Below are positions 9,841-17,286 of a stretch of 64,000 nucleotides of DNA, piece by piece. Both the position numbers and the translations under genes were made by a program. The notes under the pieces were generated by a model. The model made no database searches. It was not told where the DNA came from and saw only the letters and a list, made by a program, of their open reading frames with translations. Each line of letters begins with the position of its first letter. Position 1 is the stretch's first letter. This DNA comes from UBA12481 sp942493265 (GTDB lineage Bacteria > Bacteroidota > Bacteroidia > Bacteroidales > UBA12481), in the NCBI GenBank assembly GCA_942493265.1, contig OW818688.1, forward strand, positions 3,038,001 to 3,102,000. Direction: 5' to 3'.

Positions 9841-9921
9841 TAACCACCTTAACCACCTTAACCACCTTAACCTCCTTAACCTCCTTAACCTCCTTAACCT
9901 CCTTAACCCCCTTAACCTCCT
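9841..9921. repeat. 9-bp minisatellite, nine copies
   Basis: Nine tandem 9-mers: TAACCACCT three times, TAACCTCCT four times, TAACCCCCT once and TAACCTCCT once. It occupies the gap between two convergent genes (stop of the propeller gene at 9826, stop of the small-peptide gene at 9961) and is followed by a T/C-rich tail. Unit variants are blocked (AC units first, then TC units), as expected from slippage. Confidence 0.95.
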
Positions 9922-9960
9922 TTACTGTTCTCACTTTCTTAACAATCTTAACATTTCTCC

Positions 9961-10293
9961 TTAGTCCTTGCACCTTTGATCATCGGCATTATAATCACAC
10001 CAGGCCTCCTTGATTTTCGACATTCTGCAGCAATCGATCATGGAAAGGTTCGAACTGATACTGAAGTTCCAGCTAAACCCGGTTTGATTTGCACTTACAC
10101 CGGTACTCAGATTGAGTCCGCTTGTATTGAGAATCGGAGTCCGCATGCAGGATTCCTGCCAGCCCATATTGCCGGAACCAGAGGTTGTTGAATCGGTTCC
10201 TGAACCTCTTACCGGATCTTCACCGCATACAATTCCGGTTGTTAACAGACAGGTAATGACAATGATGATTGAAAATTGATTTTTTGTTTTCAT
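9961..10293 (-). CDS. Small exported cysteine-rich peptide A (110 aa)
   Basis: 110 residues. Signal peptide at about 1-24 (KTK then a hydrophobic run ending GIVCG). A Ser/Thr/Gly-rich linker follows, then a C-terminal region with CC-X9-C-X8-C (DCC ... AWC ... QRC) close to the end. Peptide B at 12119-12451 has the same length and the same CC-X9-C start of its terminal motif. The gene is 4 bp downstream of the beta-propeller gene and last in a four-gene minus-strand operon. The arrangement resembles NVEALA-type peptide loci of Bacteroidota, but the NVEALA motif itself is absent. Function unknown; an exported peptide with disulfides formed or reduced by the operon's thioredoxin-like protein is an inference. 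Confidence 0.7.
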   Translation of the reverse strand: MKTKNQFSIIIVITCLLTTGIVCGEDPVRGSGTDSTTSGSGNMGWQESCMRTPILNTSGLNLSTGVSANQTGFSWNFSISSNLSMIDCCRMSKIKEAWCDYNADDQRCKD

Positions 10294-10297
10294 TTGT

Positions 10298-11491
10298 TTA
10301 GTAAGTTTTTGTTAACCATTCTTGTTTAATTTTTGCAACCCAAAGTATCGGGCGATCCTGTTGTAATGCCGATGTTACCAGCGAGTCCAATTCATGAAAG
10401 AGCTCCCGGGTTTGGCTGTCATCCTTACGGTATGCCTTTGATTCATCGAGGGCCAGTAGCAGCGACATGTCATAAATTCCGATGAGTTCATTCTGATCGC
10501 TCAGAGAAATAGGGTACAATAGGGGGATTTTTGAGGTACTGCTGGTAATCTGCGTTGCCATGATGCCTTTCCTGTTGCTCAGATCGGCAAATGCAAATTC
10601 GAGATGATGGTCAATAAATGCCCTGAACAACCGGATTGGGCCAAAAGCGATCAGATGATCCTTTCCGATCACGTAGTTACCTTTCATGGCTTCATTGGAT
10701 CTCGGGCTGTCGTAGCAAATTTTCCTGAGATCTTCCGGGTATTTTAATTTGCCCCAATCCAGGAAAACATCCGGTGAAACTTCCCCTTTATTATTTATTT
10801 TATAAATCGTATCCGACTGGCTGAGTAAAAGCGCTCCATCATTATAAGGTTGCAGATGACGCTGATAGTCAAGTCGCCAGTAGATACTGGTGTCGCCTAT
10901 CGACAAAGCCTGCCCTTGGCAGTTCCCGTTCAGATCAAGTTTATAAATTCCCGCATTCATGCTGAGTGTACCCACAATGGAAGCAGTTCCATTATACCCG
11001 GCAAGTAGATTATCCCCCAAACCGATCATATCCCGGGCGGCCCATTCAATACCCGTTTCCCTGATAAACTGTCCGTCGAAATTATAGACCATCAGCTTTC
11101 CCGGCCAGAAGGATTGAAGCCAGAGTTCATTCTTTGCCGGATAAACCCACATGGCATCTAATTCCTGATATTCACCCGGTCCCCGCCCGACGCGCTGAAT
11201 CCGCCAGCGGAACTTTCCGGTAGTATCGAAACAGAAGATGGCCTTGAGCCGTTTATCCAGCATAAAAATGTTTTCGCCGTTTACGATCAGTTTATCAATA
11301 TCAGTAAAGGCTGATTCCGGGTGGTTCTGCAGTTGGATATAACCTACATGATCAATAAACTGACCCATATCAATTGCATTGGCCTGCTCAAACGGAACGG
11401 AGATAACCGTATCCTTTTCCGCAGGTTTCGGATGGCACCCGGCGAGCAGGATCAGACAAACAGCCAGACCGATTTTGTCTTGTATTCTCAT
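10298..11491 (-). CDS. 6-bladed beta-propeller lipoprotein (peptide operon)
   Basis: 397 residues with a textbook lipobox LLAGC (Cys19). Propeller signatures include IDKLIVNGENIFMLDKRLKAI (split over about 65-85), FDTTGKFRWRI and VGRGPGEYQELD, the GxGPGEF-like motif of the family. It lies 7 bp after the thioredoxin-like gene and 4 bp before peptide A, so it is co-transcribed and likely co-translated with them. Placement beside two Cys-rich exported peptides suggests a surface receptor or carrier for them; this is inference only. Confidence 0.85.
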   Translation of the reverse strand: MRIQDKIGLAVCLILLAGCHPKPAEKDTVISVPFEQANAIDMGQFIDHVGYIQLQNHPESAFTDIDKLIVNGENIFMLDKRLKAIFCFDTTGKFRWRIQRVGRGPGEYQELDAMWVYPAKNELWLQSFWPGKLMVYNFDGQFIRETGIEWAARDMIGLGDNLLAGYNGTASIVGTLSMNAGIYKLDLNGNCQGQALSIGDTSIYWRLDYQRHLQPYNDGALLLSQSDTIYKINNKGEVSPDVFLDWGKLKYPEDLRKICYDSPRSNEAMKGNYVIGKDHLIAFGPIRLFRAFIDHHLEFAFADLSNRKGIMATQITSSTSKIPLLYPISLSDQNELIGIYDMSLLLALDESKAYRKDDSQTRELFHELDSLVTSALQQDRPILWVAKIKQEWLTKTY

Positions 11492-11498
11492 AGTTTTA

Positions 11499-12122
11499 TC
11501 AATTTAGGTATCTTGTTTCAACAAGGTTTAGGTACTCTTTGGTTTGTACTTCCAGGGAGGGATAGGGAATGTAAGCCATGTTTGCAATATGCTCAGGACC
11601 AGCTATAAAGAAGTATGGGTTATCCAGGGAGTCCATCGGAAGATTTAAGCATTTATCCCGCACTTCCAGAAATTTCACCCCAGTCAGGATTTTCTGCCGG
11701 TATTCCCACTGTTCACGGGTGGAGCCGCTCACGGAGAAAAGGACGAGAATATTTTTCCGGTATAGTTCTGTTATTTCATTCTTGACAGTAAACAGCACCT
11801 GATCCACACAGGTTGAACAATGGTGGTCAGATAATACCAGGATAAGCTTTCTGCATGACCCGATATAATTATCCAGGGTTAAAGCCGGACCTTTCTCGGC
11901 TTCAATGGTAATATCAACGGGTATTACCCGGTCATTTGATCGCATGGAAAATTCCCATCCTCTGTTCATCAGGTATAGCTCTTTGTTAGCCTGGATATAG
12001 CGATTTCTATTGTCATTCATCCTTTGCGTATATTCCGTGCTGTCCTGATCAACCCTCCATACCCACGCAAGGTTGATGATCAGCAGACTGAAGATGGCTG
12101 CGATCCAGAAACTTGCTTTCAT
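11499..12122 (-). CDS. Membrane-anchored thioredoxin-like protein
   Basis: 207 residues when started at the ATG at 12122. That start is chosen because it forms an ATGA overlap with the stop of the upstream peptide gene; longer versions would intrude into that gene. One N-terminal transmembrane segment (about 3-22), a charged helix, then a thioredoxin-like core with SDHHCSTC placing Cys102 and Cys105 as a CxxC pair at the end of a beta strand (KLILVLSD). The C-terminal part keeps PYFFIAGPEHIA. The orientation predicts a periplasmic disulfide oxidoreductase. It is second in the four-gene operon, directly after peptide B. Confidence 0.75.
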   Translation of the reverse strand: MKASFWIAAIFSLLIINLAWVWRVDQDSTEYTQRMNDNRNRYIQANKELYLMNRGWEFSMRSNDRVIPVDITIEAEKGPALTLDNYIGSCRKLILVLSDHHCSTCVDQVLFTVKNEITELYRKNILVLFSVSGSTREQWEYRQKILTGVKFLEVRDKCLNLPMDSLDNPYFFIAGPEHIANMAYIPYPSLEVQTKEYLNLVETRYLN

Positions 12123-12451
12123 ATGGCACTCGGACATAGTTTGAGACCTTTGCAGCCATCCATGGCACGGTTGGTTCTTTTGCAGCAAAAAACCTCTGTG
12201 TATTCTGCTACCAAATGCCCGAATGGTATACCTACCCAACCTCCCCAATATTCGATATGCTCCCCGGTTTTGATTCGCTCATACCCCGGGAGATAGCCTT
12301 TAAGGACTCCGGCGGGCGGGTCGTCAGATCCAATGTTAAAATCCAAAATACCATCTTCAGTTGCCAGGGCGCTGATCCCCATAAGATTACCCATCAGAAT
12401 TACCGCAAGAGCCAGCATAAATCCCAGCCGTTTCCATTTGAATGTTTTCAT
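12119..12451 (-). CDS. Small exported cysteine-rich peptide B (110 aa)
   Basis: 110 residues starting at the ATG 12449-12451. The start is preferred because MKTFKWKRLGF followed by a hydrophobic stretch to ALA (about residue 30) is a clean signal peptide; an in-frame ATG at 12508 would add an unsuitable tail. The mature part has a G/P/Y/W-rich middle (GYLPGYERI, EYWGGWVGIPFGH) and ends with CC-X9-C-X5-C. Peptide A has the same terminal CC-X9-C pattern and also 110 residues although the rest of the sequence differs. First gene of the operon; its stop overlaps the next start by 4 bp. No named family recognised. Confidence 0.65.
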   Translation of the reverse strand: MKTFKWKRLGFMLALAVILMGNLMGISALATEDGILDFNIGSDDPPAGVLKGYLPGYERIKTGEHIEYWGGWVGIPFGHLVAEYTEVFCCKRTNRAMDGCKGLKLCPSAI

Positions 12452-12539
12452 TTCGTTATGATTTATAAATTGGTTACACTGTATATAGATGGCAAAGAAG
12501 CAGTTCAATGGAAAAAATAGACCCGTTTTTTTTTATGAA

Positions 12540-12567
12540 TTGTAAAAAAGTAAAAAACATACCTTTG
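12540..12567 (+). promoter_or_regulatory. Probable promoter of the moeA operon
   Basis: TTG at 12540-12542 and TACCTTTG at 12560-12567 (17-bp spacer) match the Bacteroidota -33/-7 pattern TTTG / TAnnTTTG. The predicted start of transcription is only about 9 nt before the moeA ATG. Confidence 0.5.
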
Positions 12568-12582
12568 ATTCCTAATTAAAAA

Positions 12583-13776
12583 ATGATGATTACATTCGAG
12601 GAGGCACTTAAAATATCATTAGATCAGGCTGTTACGTTTGGCGTCGAGTCGATCTCTTTTGAAGAAGCACCGGGCAGGGTTCTTGCCCGGGAGGTAACTT
12701 CCGACCTGGATATTCCCCCGTTCAACAAAAGCGCCATGGATGGTTATGCCTGCCGAATGGAGGATCTGGCTGGTCCAATGAAGGTTATTGAGGTTATTCG
12801 GGCTGGTATTCCGCCGGTCAGGGTCATTGCCGCTGGAACCTGTTCCCAGATCATGACAGGTGCGATCATCCCGGAAGGAGCTGACACTGTTATCAAGGTT
12901 GAAGAAACGGTAAGCAGGAATGCTGATGATCATGATCAGAAGGAGGTGCGGTTTACCGGTGATAAAACAGCAGCAAATATTTGCTGGCGTGGCGAGGATC
13001 TCAAGGCAGGTGAAACGGTTTTGCAATCTGGTACCCTGCTGGATGCACGGCATGTTCCGATTCTGGCTACTGTTGGCAGTGTTTTTGTCGATGTTTACAA
13101 GACCCCTTCGGTTGGAGTTTTATCGACTGGAACTGAATTGGTTGAACCCGGCGAAACGCCGGGCATATCGCAGATCCGCAATACAAATGCGTATCAGATG
13201 ATCGCCCAGTTGACACGGATGGGCATCGATTGTGATTATTACGGTATTGCTGTTGATGATGAGGATATAACCCGCAGCATGATAGCAGAGGCTCTTAACA
13301 ATAATGATATCCTGATTCTCAGTGGAGGAATTTCCATGGGAGAGTTTGACTTTGTGCCTGCTGTTCTGGAAAGTCTGGGGATTAAAGTGGCATTCAAGCA
13401 GGTCGCCATTCAGCCGGGTAAGCCAACCCTCTTTGGTACTGCTAAGCAGAAATTTGTTTTCGGATTGCCGGGAAATCCTGTTTCATCCTATTTCATCCTA
13501 GATCTGCTGGTAAAACCTTTTATATATAAATGTATGGGCTGTAATTGGAATCCGCCTGTGCTGCGATTGAGGGCCGGGGAACGCATGACCCGCAAAAAAA
13601 GCAACCGTTTGTCCTGGATGCCGGTAAGGATCGACCAGGAAGGGTTGGTCTATCAGGTTGAATACCATGGATCTGCACATATTTTTTCACTTCAGCTGGC
13701 GGATGGAATTATTCCGGTTCCGATTGGCAAAACAATTATCGAGGAAGGGGAGTTTGTAGATGTTCGACCGCTTTGA
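12583..13776 (+). CDS. moeA: Molybdopterin molybdenumtransferase MoeA
   Basis: 397 residues, standard length. MoeA inserts molybdenum into adenylylated molybdopterin. Visible marks: PPFNKSAMDGYA at about 46-57 in domain III, the IMTGAIIPEGADTVIK segment, SVGVLSTGTELVEPGE opening the MoaB-like catalytic domain (about 180), LSGGISMGEFDFV, and FGLPGNPVSSYF at about 300. The C-terminal beta domain ends EGEFVDVRPL. It leads the run moeA-moaA-moaC-mogA; its last 17 bp overlap moaA. Confidence 0.95.
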   Translation: MMITFEEALKISLDQAVTFGVESISFEEAPGRVLAREVTSDLDIPPFNKSAMDGYACRMEDLAGPMKVIEVIRAGIPPVRVIAAGTCSQIMTGAIIPEGADTVIKVEETVSRNADDHDQKEVRFTGDKTAANICWRGEDLKAGETVLQSGTLLDARHVPILATVGSVFVDVYKTPSVGVLSTGTELVEPGETPGISQIRNTNAYQMIAQLTRMGIDCDYYGIAVDDEDITRSMIAEALNNNDILILSGGISMGEFDFVPAVLESLGIKVAFKQVAIQPGKPTLFGTAKQKFVFGLPGNPVSSYFILDLLVKPFIYKCMGCNWNPPVLRLRAGERMTRKKSNRLSWMPVRIDQEGLVYQVEYHGSAHIFSLQLADGIIPVPIGKTIIEEGEFVDVRPL

Positions 13777-14560
13777 CAGGAATATCAATTATTTAAGGAT
13801 ATCGGTTACCGACCGGTGCAATCTCCGGTGTACGTATTGCATGCCGGCTGATGGCGTACCCCTGATGCATCATGAGGATATACTCCGCTTCGATGAAATC
13901 ATTGAGGTGGTTAAGGTGGCCGTTGATTTTGGCATCAATAAAGTCCGTATCACCGGAGGCGAGCCTCTGGTGCGTAAAGGAGTAATCAATCTGGTGGAAA
14001 TGATTGCCGTTGTTCCGGAAATCCTTGATCTTTCCATGACCACCAATGGTGTATTGCTGGAAAAATATGCGCAGGACCTGAAAAATGCCGGATTACAACG
14101 AGTGAATATCAGTCTGGATGCAATAGATCCCCTGCGTTATCATGAGATAACCCGCGTAGGTTCAATCGAACAGGTTATCCGGGGGATTGATGCCGCACTG
14201 GCAGCAGGATTAACGCCGGTCAAGCTGAATTGTGTGATCCATACCTCACCGGATGAGCCTGATGCCAGAATGGTTGGTGAATTTGGTAAAAGCAGGGGAC
14301 TGGATGTGCGGTATATTCATGAAATGGATCTTGACAAGGGCTATTTTCGCGGCGTGATCGGGGGCGATGGTGGTAATTGTGCAACATGCAACCGGCTAAG
14401 GCTCACAAGCAACGGGATGATCAAACCCTGTCTTTTCAGTAATTCAGGTTATTCCGTAAGATTACTGGGCCCGGCTAAAGCTCTGGAGATGGCACTTTCT
14501 AACAAACCTGAATGCGGTAGTTTTAATACTACCGGTGAATTCTATAACTTAGGAGGATAA
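13760..14560 (+). CDS. moaA: GTP 3',8-cyclase MoaA, shortened form
   Basis: 266 residues against about 320-340 for most MoaA. The radical-SAM cluster ligands are Cys20, Cys24 and Cys27 (DRCNLRCTYC), followed by the ITGGEPL motif. The second [4Fe-4S] site, which binds GTP, is Cys207, Cys210 and Cys224 (NCATCNRLRL ... KPC). The C-terminus is Gly-Gly, the conserved tail required for catalysis. What is missing is the stretch between the EMD strand (about 188) and the second cluster, where ordinary MoaA has about 50 more residues. With all catalytic residues present I read this as a functional compact variant. It overlaps moeA by 17 bp and moaC by 1 bp. Confidence 0.9.
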   Translation: MFDRFDRNINYLRISVTDRCNLRCTYCMPADGVPLMHHEDILRFDEIIEVVKVAVDFGINKVRITGGEPLVRKGVINLVEMIAVVPEILDLSMTTNGVLLEKYAQDLKNAGLQRVNISLDAIDPLRYHEITRVGSIEQVIRGIDAALAAGLTPVKLNCVIHTSPDEPDARMVGEFGKSRGLDVRYIHEMDLDKGYFRGVIGGDGGNCATCNRLRLTSNGMIKPCLFSNSGYSVRLLGPAKALEMALSNKPECGSFNTTGEFYNLGG

Positions 14561-15048
14561 TGAACCCAATTATAAACGATAACATAGGTGATGCCGGTCT
14601 TACCCATACTGATTCTTCCGGCCGGGCACGCATGGTTGACGTAGGTGCCAAACCAGATCAGCTTAGAATTGCCAAAGCGGAAGGCCGTATTCTGCTTGCT
14701 GCAGAAACTATCAGGCTGATCAGTGAAAACCTGATAAAAAAGGGAGATGTGCTTACTGTTGCTGAGATCGCTGGAATTCAGGCCGCCAAAAGCACTTCCA
14801 CCCTAATTCCGCTGTGTCACAATATCAACCTGACTAAAATAAAGGTAACCGCCAGTGTCACCGAAAATTCCGTGGCAGTCAGCAGCGAGGTTCATTGTAT
14901 CGGGCAAACCGGTGTTGAGATGGAAGCCCTGACTGCTGTGAGCGTAGCACTGCTAACCATTTACGACATGTGCAAGGCGGTGGACAAAGGGATGATAATT
15001 GATAACATTCAACTGATCGAAAAGAACAAATATGACCTTCCCAGGTAA
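14560..15048 (+). CDS. moaC: Cyclic pyranopterin monophosphate synthase MoaC
   Basis: 162 residues. MoaC converts the MoaA product to cyclic pyranopterin monophosphate. Family motifs: ARMVDVGAK near residue 23, AGIQAAKSTSTLIPLCHNI (active-site region), GVEMEALTAVSVALLTIYDMCKAVDK and the C-terminal IQLIEKNKYD. The ATG overlaps the moaA stop (TAATG). The ribosome-binding sequence GGAGG lies inside moaA and is formed by its two last glycine codons. Confidence 0.97.
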   Translation: MNPIINDNIGDAGLTHTDSSGRARMVDVGAKPDQLRIAKAEGRILLAAETIRLISENLIKKGDVLTVAEIAGIQAAKSTSTLIPLCHNINLTKIKVTASVTENSVAVSSEVHCIGQTGVEMEALTAVSVALLTIYDMCKAVDKGMIIDNIQLIEKNKYDLPR

Positions 15049-15544
15049 AATACGGTTTGTTGTGATAACCCTCAGCGACAGGGCCAGCCGTGGTGAATAC
15101 GAGGATTTGAGCGGTCCGGCAATCCACAGAATGATCAGGGAATTCTTTGATGCCAAATCAATCGTAACCGAGATCGAAAATGTGATCATTCCGGATGATC
15201 CGCAGCGGCTTAGCGGTCTGCTGCTGAAGTACCGGGCACAGGGTATCGAAGTGATTTTTACAACCGGCGGAACCGGTCTGGGTCCCAGGGATTTTACTCC
15301 TGATGTGGTTAAGCCTCTGCTGGATAAAGAAATACCCGGAGTCATGGAAATGATCCGGGTAAAATATGGTATGATTAAGCCGGCTGCACTGGTTTCGCGG
15401 TCAATTGCCGGAGTTACCGCTAAAACGCTGGTTTATTGCCTTCCGGGAAGCGTAAAGGCCGTTGGTGAGTATTGCCAGGAGATTCTTCCAACTATCATGC
15501 ATTCGATGAAGATGATTCTGGGAATCGATGACCACAATTGCTGA
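15032..15544 (+). CDS. mogA: Molybdopterin adenylyltransferase (MogA/MoaB family)
   Basis: 170 residues, a single MoCF domain. Motifs: VITLSDRASRGEYEDLSGP near the N-terminus, FTTGGTGLGPRDFTPD at about 75-90 (molybdopterin-binding loop), and LPGSVKAVGEY. It would adenylylate molybdopterin before MoeA inserts the metal. It overlaps moaC by 17 bp. MoaD, MoaE and MoeB homologues are not in the window. Confidence 0.9.
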   Translation: MTFPGKIRFVVITLSDRASRGEYEDLSGPAIHRMIREFFDAKSIVTEIENVIIPDDPQRLSGLLLKYRAQGIEVIFTTGGTGLGPRDFTPDVVKPLLDKEIPGVMEMIRVKYGMIKPAALVSRSIAGVTAKTLVYCLPGSVKAVGEYCQEILPTIMHSMKMILGIDDHNC

Positions 15545-15550
15545 TAACCT

Positions 15551-16399
15551 TTACGGTTCAATAATTAACCTTCTGGTTTTGCTTCGGCCTCCTGTTATCA
15601 CCTGAATAAACCAGATTCCGGGGGAGAGAAATTCCGGCTCGATAATTTCATTGATAACCGACTGTTCGAAAAATTTCCGACAGATAAAATCCTGTCCGAG
15701 AAGATTGACCATCCTGATTTCTCCCGAAAGTGGCTTCGGGAAACTGGCCTCCAGGATGAATCTTCCCCGGGAAGGATTCGGGAAAATCTCCATCGTTATT
15801 TCCTGTTCCCATTCACCAAACCCGGATGAAACCGGATTGGCTTTCCCCGGACTTCCTTTGTCGCCGGCCCCGAATGCTATTTTTGCCGGAAACCAGTGCT
15901 CGGGCTGATCATTGTTACCTGCAGTTTGATAGGCGGGATGCAATTCCATAGAGGATCCTGATACTACCGGCCAGCCTGACGAATAGGAAACCTGATCAAT
16001 CAGGATCCCGTCGGATGTGGTGATCATCACCTGATCGGAAGTATTGCTAAGCGTAAAGTTTTGATAAGTATAGTTCCCCTCCACGCCTCCGTTGGTCAGC
16101 TTATCTCCATTTTTCACGAGAACCCAGTAAGCTTGTGCCGGTAGTACCAAATTTCCAGCCGAAGCCATCATATGCTGATTAGTCCCGGCATCCTTGAGCA
16201 CCAAGCCGTTGAGCAGAAGATCCCGGCTGGTTGAATTCCAGATTTCAAACCACTCGCCGTTTGCATCACTCACAACCTCAGGGTTTACCATGATTTCAGT
16301 AATCAGAATCTCACCCTGGCGGGGTGCCGTCTGGCCATTAAGGTTGATCCAATAACCTGCCAGAATAACCGTTAAGAGATAGATGTAATTGTTTTTCAT
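15551..16399 (-). CDS. Secreted lamin-tail-domain protein with T9SS sorting domain
   Basis: 282 residues. Signal peptide at 1-22 (ending NLNGQ). A lamin-tail domain follows (about 28-165: ILITEIMVNPE, GEWFEIWN, LVLKDAG, LPAQAYWVLVKNGD), a beta-sandwich common on secreted Bacteroidota proteins. The last about 80 residues are a type A T9SS C-terminal signal: MEIFPNPSRGRFILE, then VNLLGQ, then FIQVITGGRSKTRRLIIEP. It is predicted to be exported through the type IX system and attached to or released from the surface. It faces mogA tail to tail with 6 bp between stops. Confidence 0.88.
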   Translation of the reverse strand: MKNNYIYLLTVILAGYWINLNGQTAPRQGEILITEIMVNPEVVSDANGEWFEIWNSTSRDLLLNGLVLKDAGTNQHMMASAGNLVLPAQAYWVLVKNGDKLTNGGVEGNYTYQNFTLSNTSDQVMITTSDGILIDQVSYSSGWPVVSGSSMELHPAYQTAGNNDQPEHWFPAKIAFGAGDKGSPGKANPVSSGFGEWEQEITMEIFPNPSRGRFILEASFPKPLSGEIRMVNLLGQDFICRKFFEQSVINEIIEPEFLSPGIWFIQVITGGRSKTRRLIIEP

Positions 16400-16527
16400 T
16401 TTAATTGATGGTTTAGGATTACATCAGATATAGATGCAGGATGAGGGTTGGAATGGAAAAAATGACACTGGTAATTTTTCCCTCCGTTTTATATCTTTAT
16501 ACTTGCCGTGTTAAAAAACACCTAATT

Positions 16528-17280
16528 ATGATAGATACTTTGTTCAATCACAGATCGATACGTAAGTTTAAAGTTGATGCTGTAGAATCCTCGAAGCTTG
16601 ATGTTATCCTCGAGGCAGCATCCAGGGCATCAAATACCGGCAATATGCAGGCTTACAGTATTGTGGTAACCCGCGAGACTGAATTGCGCAGGAAACTGTG
16701 GGAGGCTCATTTTAAGCAGAATATGGTTTTAGAAGCACCGGTTCACCTTACTTTCTGCGCTGACTTTAACCGGTTTACCAAATGGTGCGGCCAGCGTAAT
16801 GCCGATGCCGGCTATGATAATTATCTATCCTTCCTGACCGGAGCCATCGATGCAATGATTGCTGCCCAGAATGCTGCAATTGCTGCCGAATCTCTCGGTC
16901 TCGGAATTTGTTATCTGGGTACGGCTACCTGGATGGCTGCCAAAATGATAGAAATACTGGAACTCCCCAAACTGGTTGTTCCTGTTACCGCCATAGTAAT
17001 CGGTTACCCGGATGAATCCCCGCAATTAACTGATCGCCTCCCGGTGGAAGGGGTGGTTCATTTTGAAAAGTATCAGGATTATTCCCCGCTTGATATCGAC
17101 CGAATTCATCTGGAAAAAGAAGAACTTGAATCAACGCTCGAATTGCTCAGAGTAAATGGCAAGGAAACCCTGGCCCAGATATTTACAGATAACCGGTATA
17201 AAAGGGCGGATAACCGTTATTTCTCCCGGGCATTCCTGGATGTGCTGGAACTCCAGGGCTTCATGTGTAATGATGATTAA
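16528..17280 (+). CDS. NfsA-like nitroreductase family protein
   Basis: 250 residues from the ATG at 16528. An upstream in-frame ATG (16441) would add a non-homologous tail across a probable -7 element (TATACTTG at 16498-16505), so it is rejected. N-terminal HRSIRKFK and ASNTGNMQAYSIVV are FMN-binding marks of the flavin reductase/nitroreductase fold. AIDAMIAAQNAAIAAESLGLGICYLG is the central helix, and VTAIVIGYPDESP ends the core. It probably reduces nitro compounds or quinones with NAD(P)H; the natural substrate is unknown. Confidence 0.85.
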   Translation: MIDTLFNHRSIRKFKVDAVESSKLDVILEAASRASNTGNMQAYSIVVTRETELRRKLWEAHFKQNMVLEAPVHLTFCADFNRFTKWCGQRNADAGYDNYLSFLTGAIDAMIAAQNAAIAAESLGLGICYLGTATWMAAKMIEILELPKLVVPVTAIVIGYPDESPQLTDRLPVEGVVHFEKYQDYSPLDIDRIHLEKEELESTLELLRVNGKETLAQIFTDNRYKRADNRYFSRAFLDVLELQGFMCNDD

Positions 17281-17286
17281 TCTATA

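Noticed and set aside
9841..9921. CRISPR or telomere-like array
   Set aside because: Units are 9 bp without spacers, and no cas genes or end structure are present; a minisatellite is sufficient.
9961..12451. Assigning the two small peptides to the NVEALA family
   Set aside because: The gene context is similar, but the NVEALA motif is not found in either peptide.
12509..12582. Molybdenum-cofactor riboswitch before moeA
   Set aside because: The gap to the probable promoter is too short (about 9 nt of leader) to hold the structure.
13760..14560. moaA as a truncated pseudogene
   Set aside because: Both iron-sulfur motifs and the terminal Gly-Gly are present and the frame is coupled to moeA and moaC.
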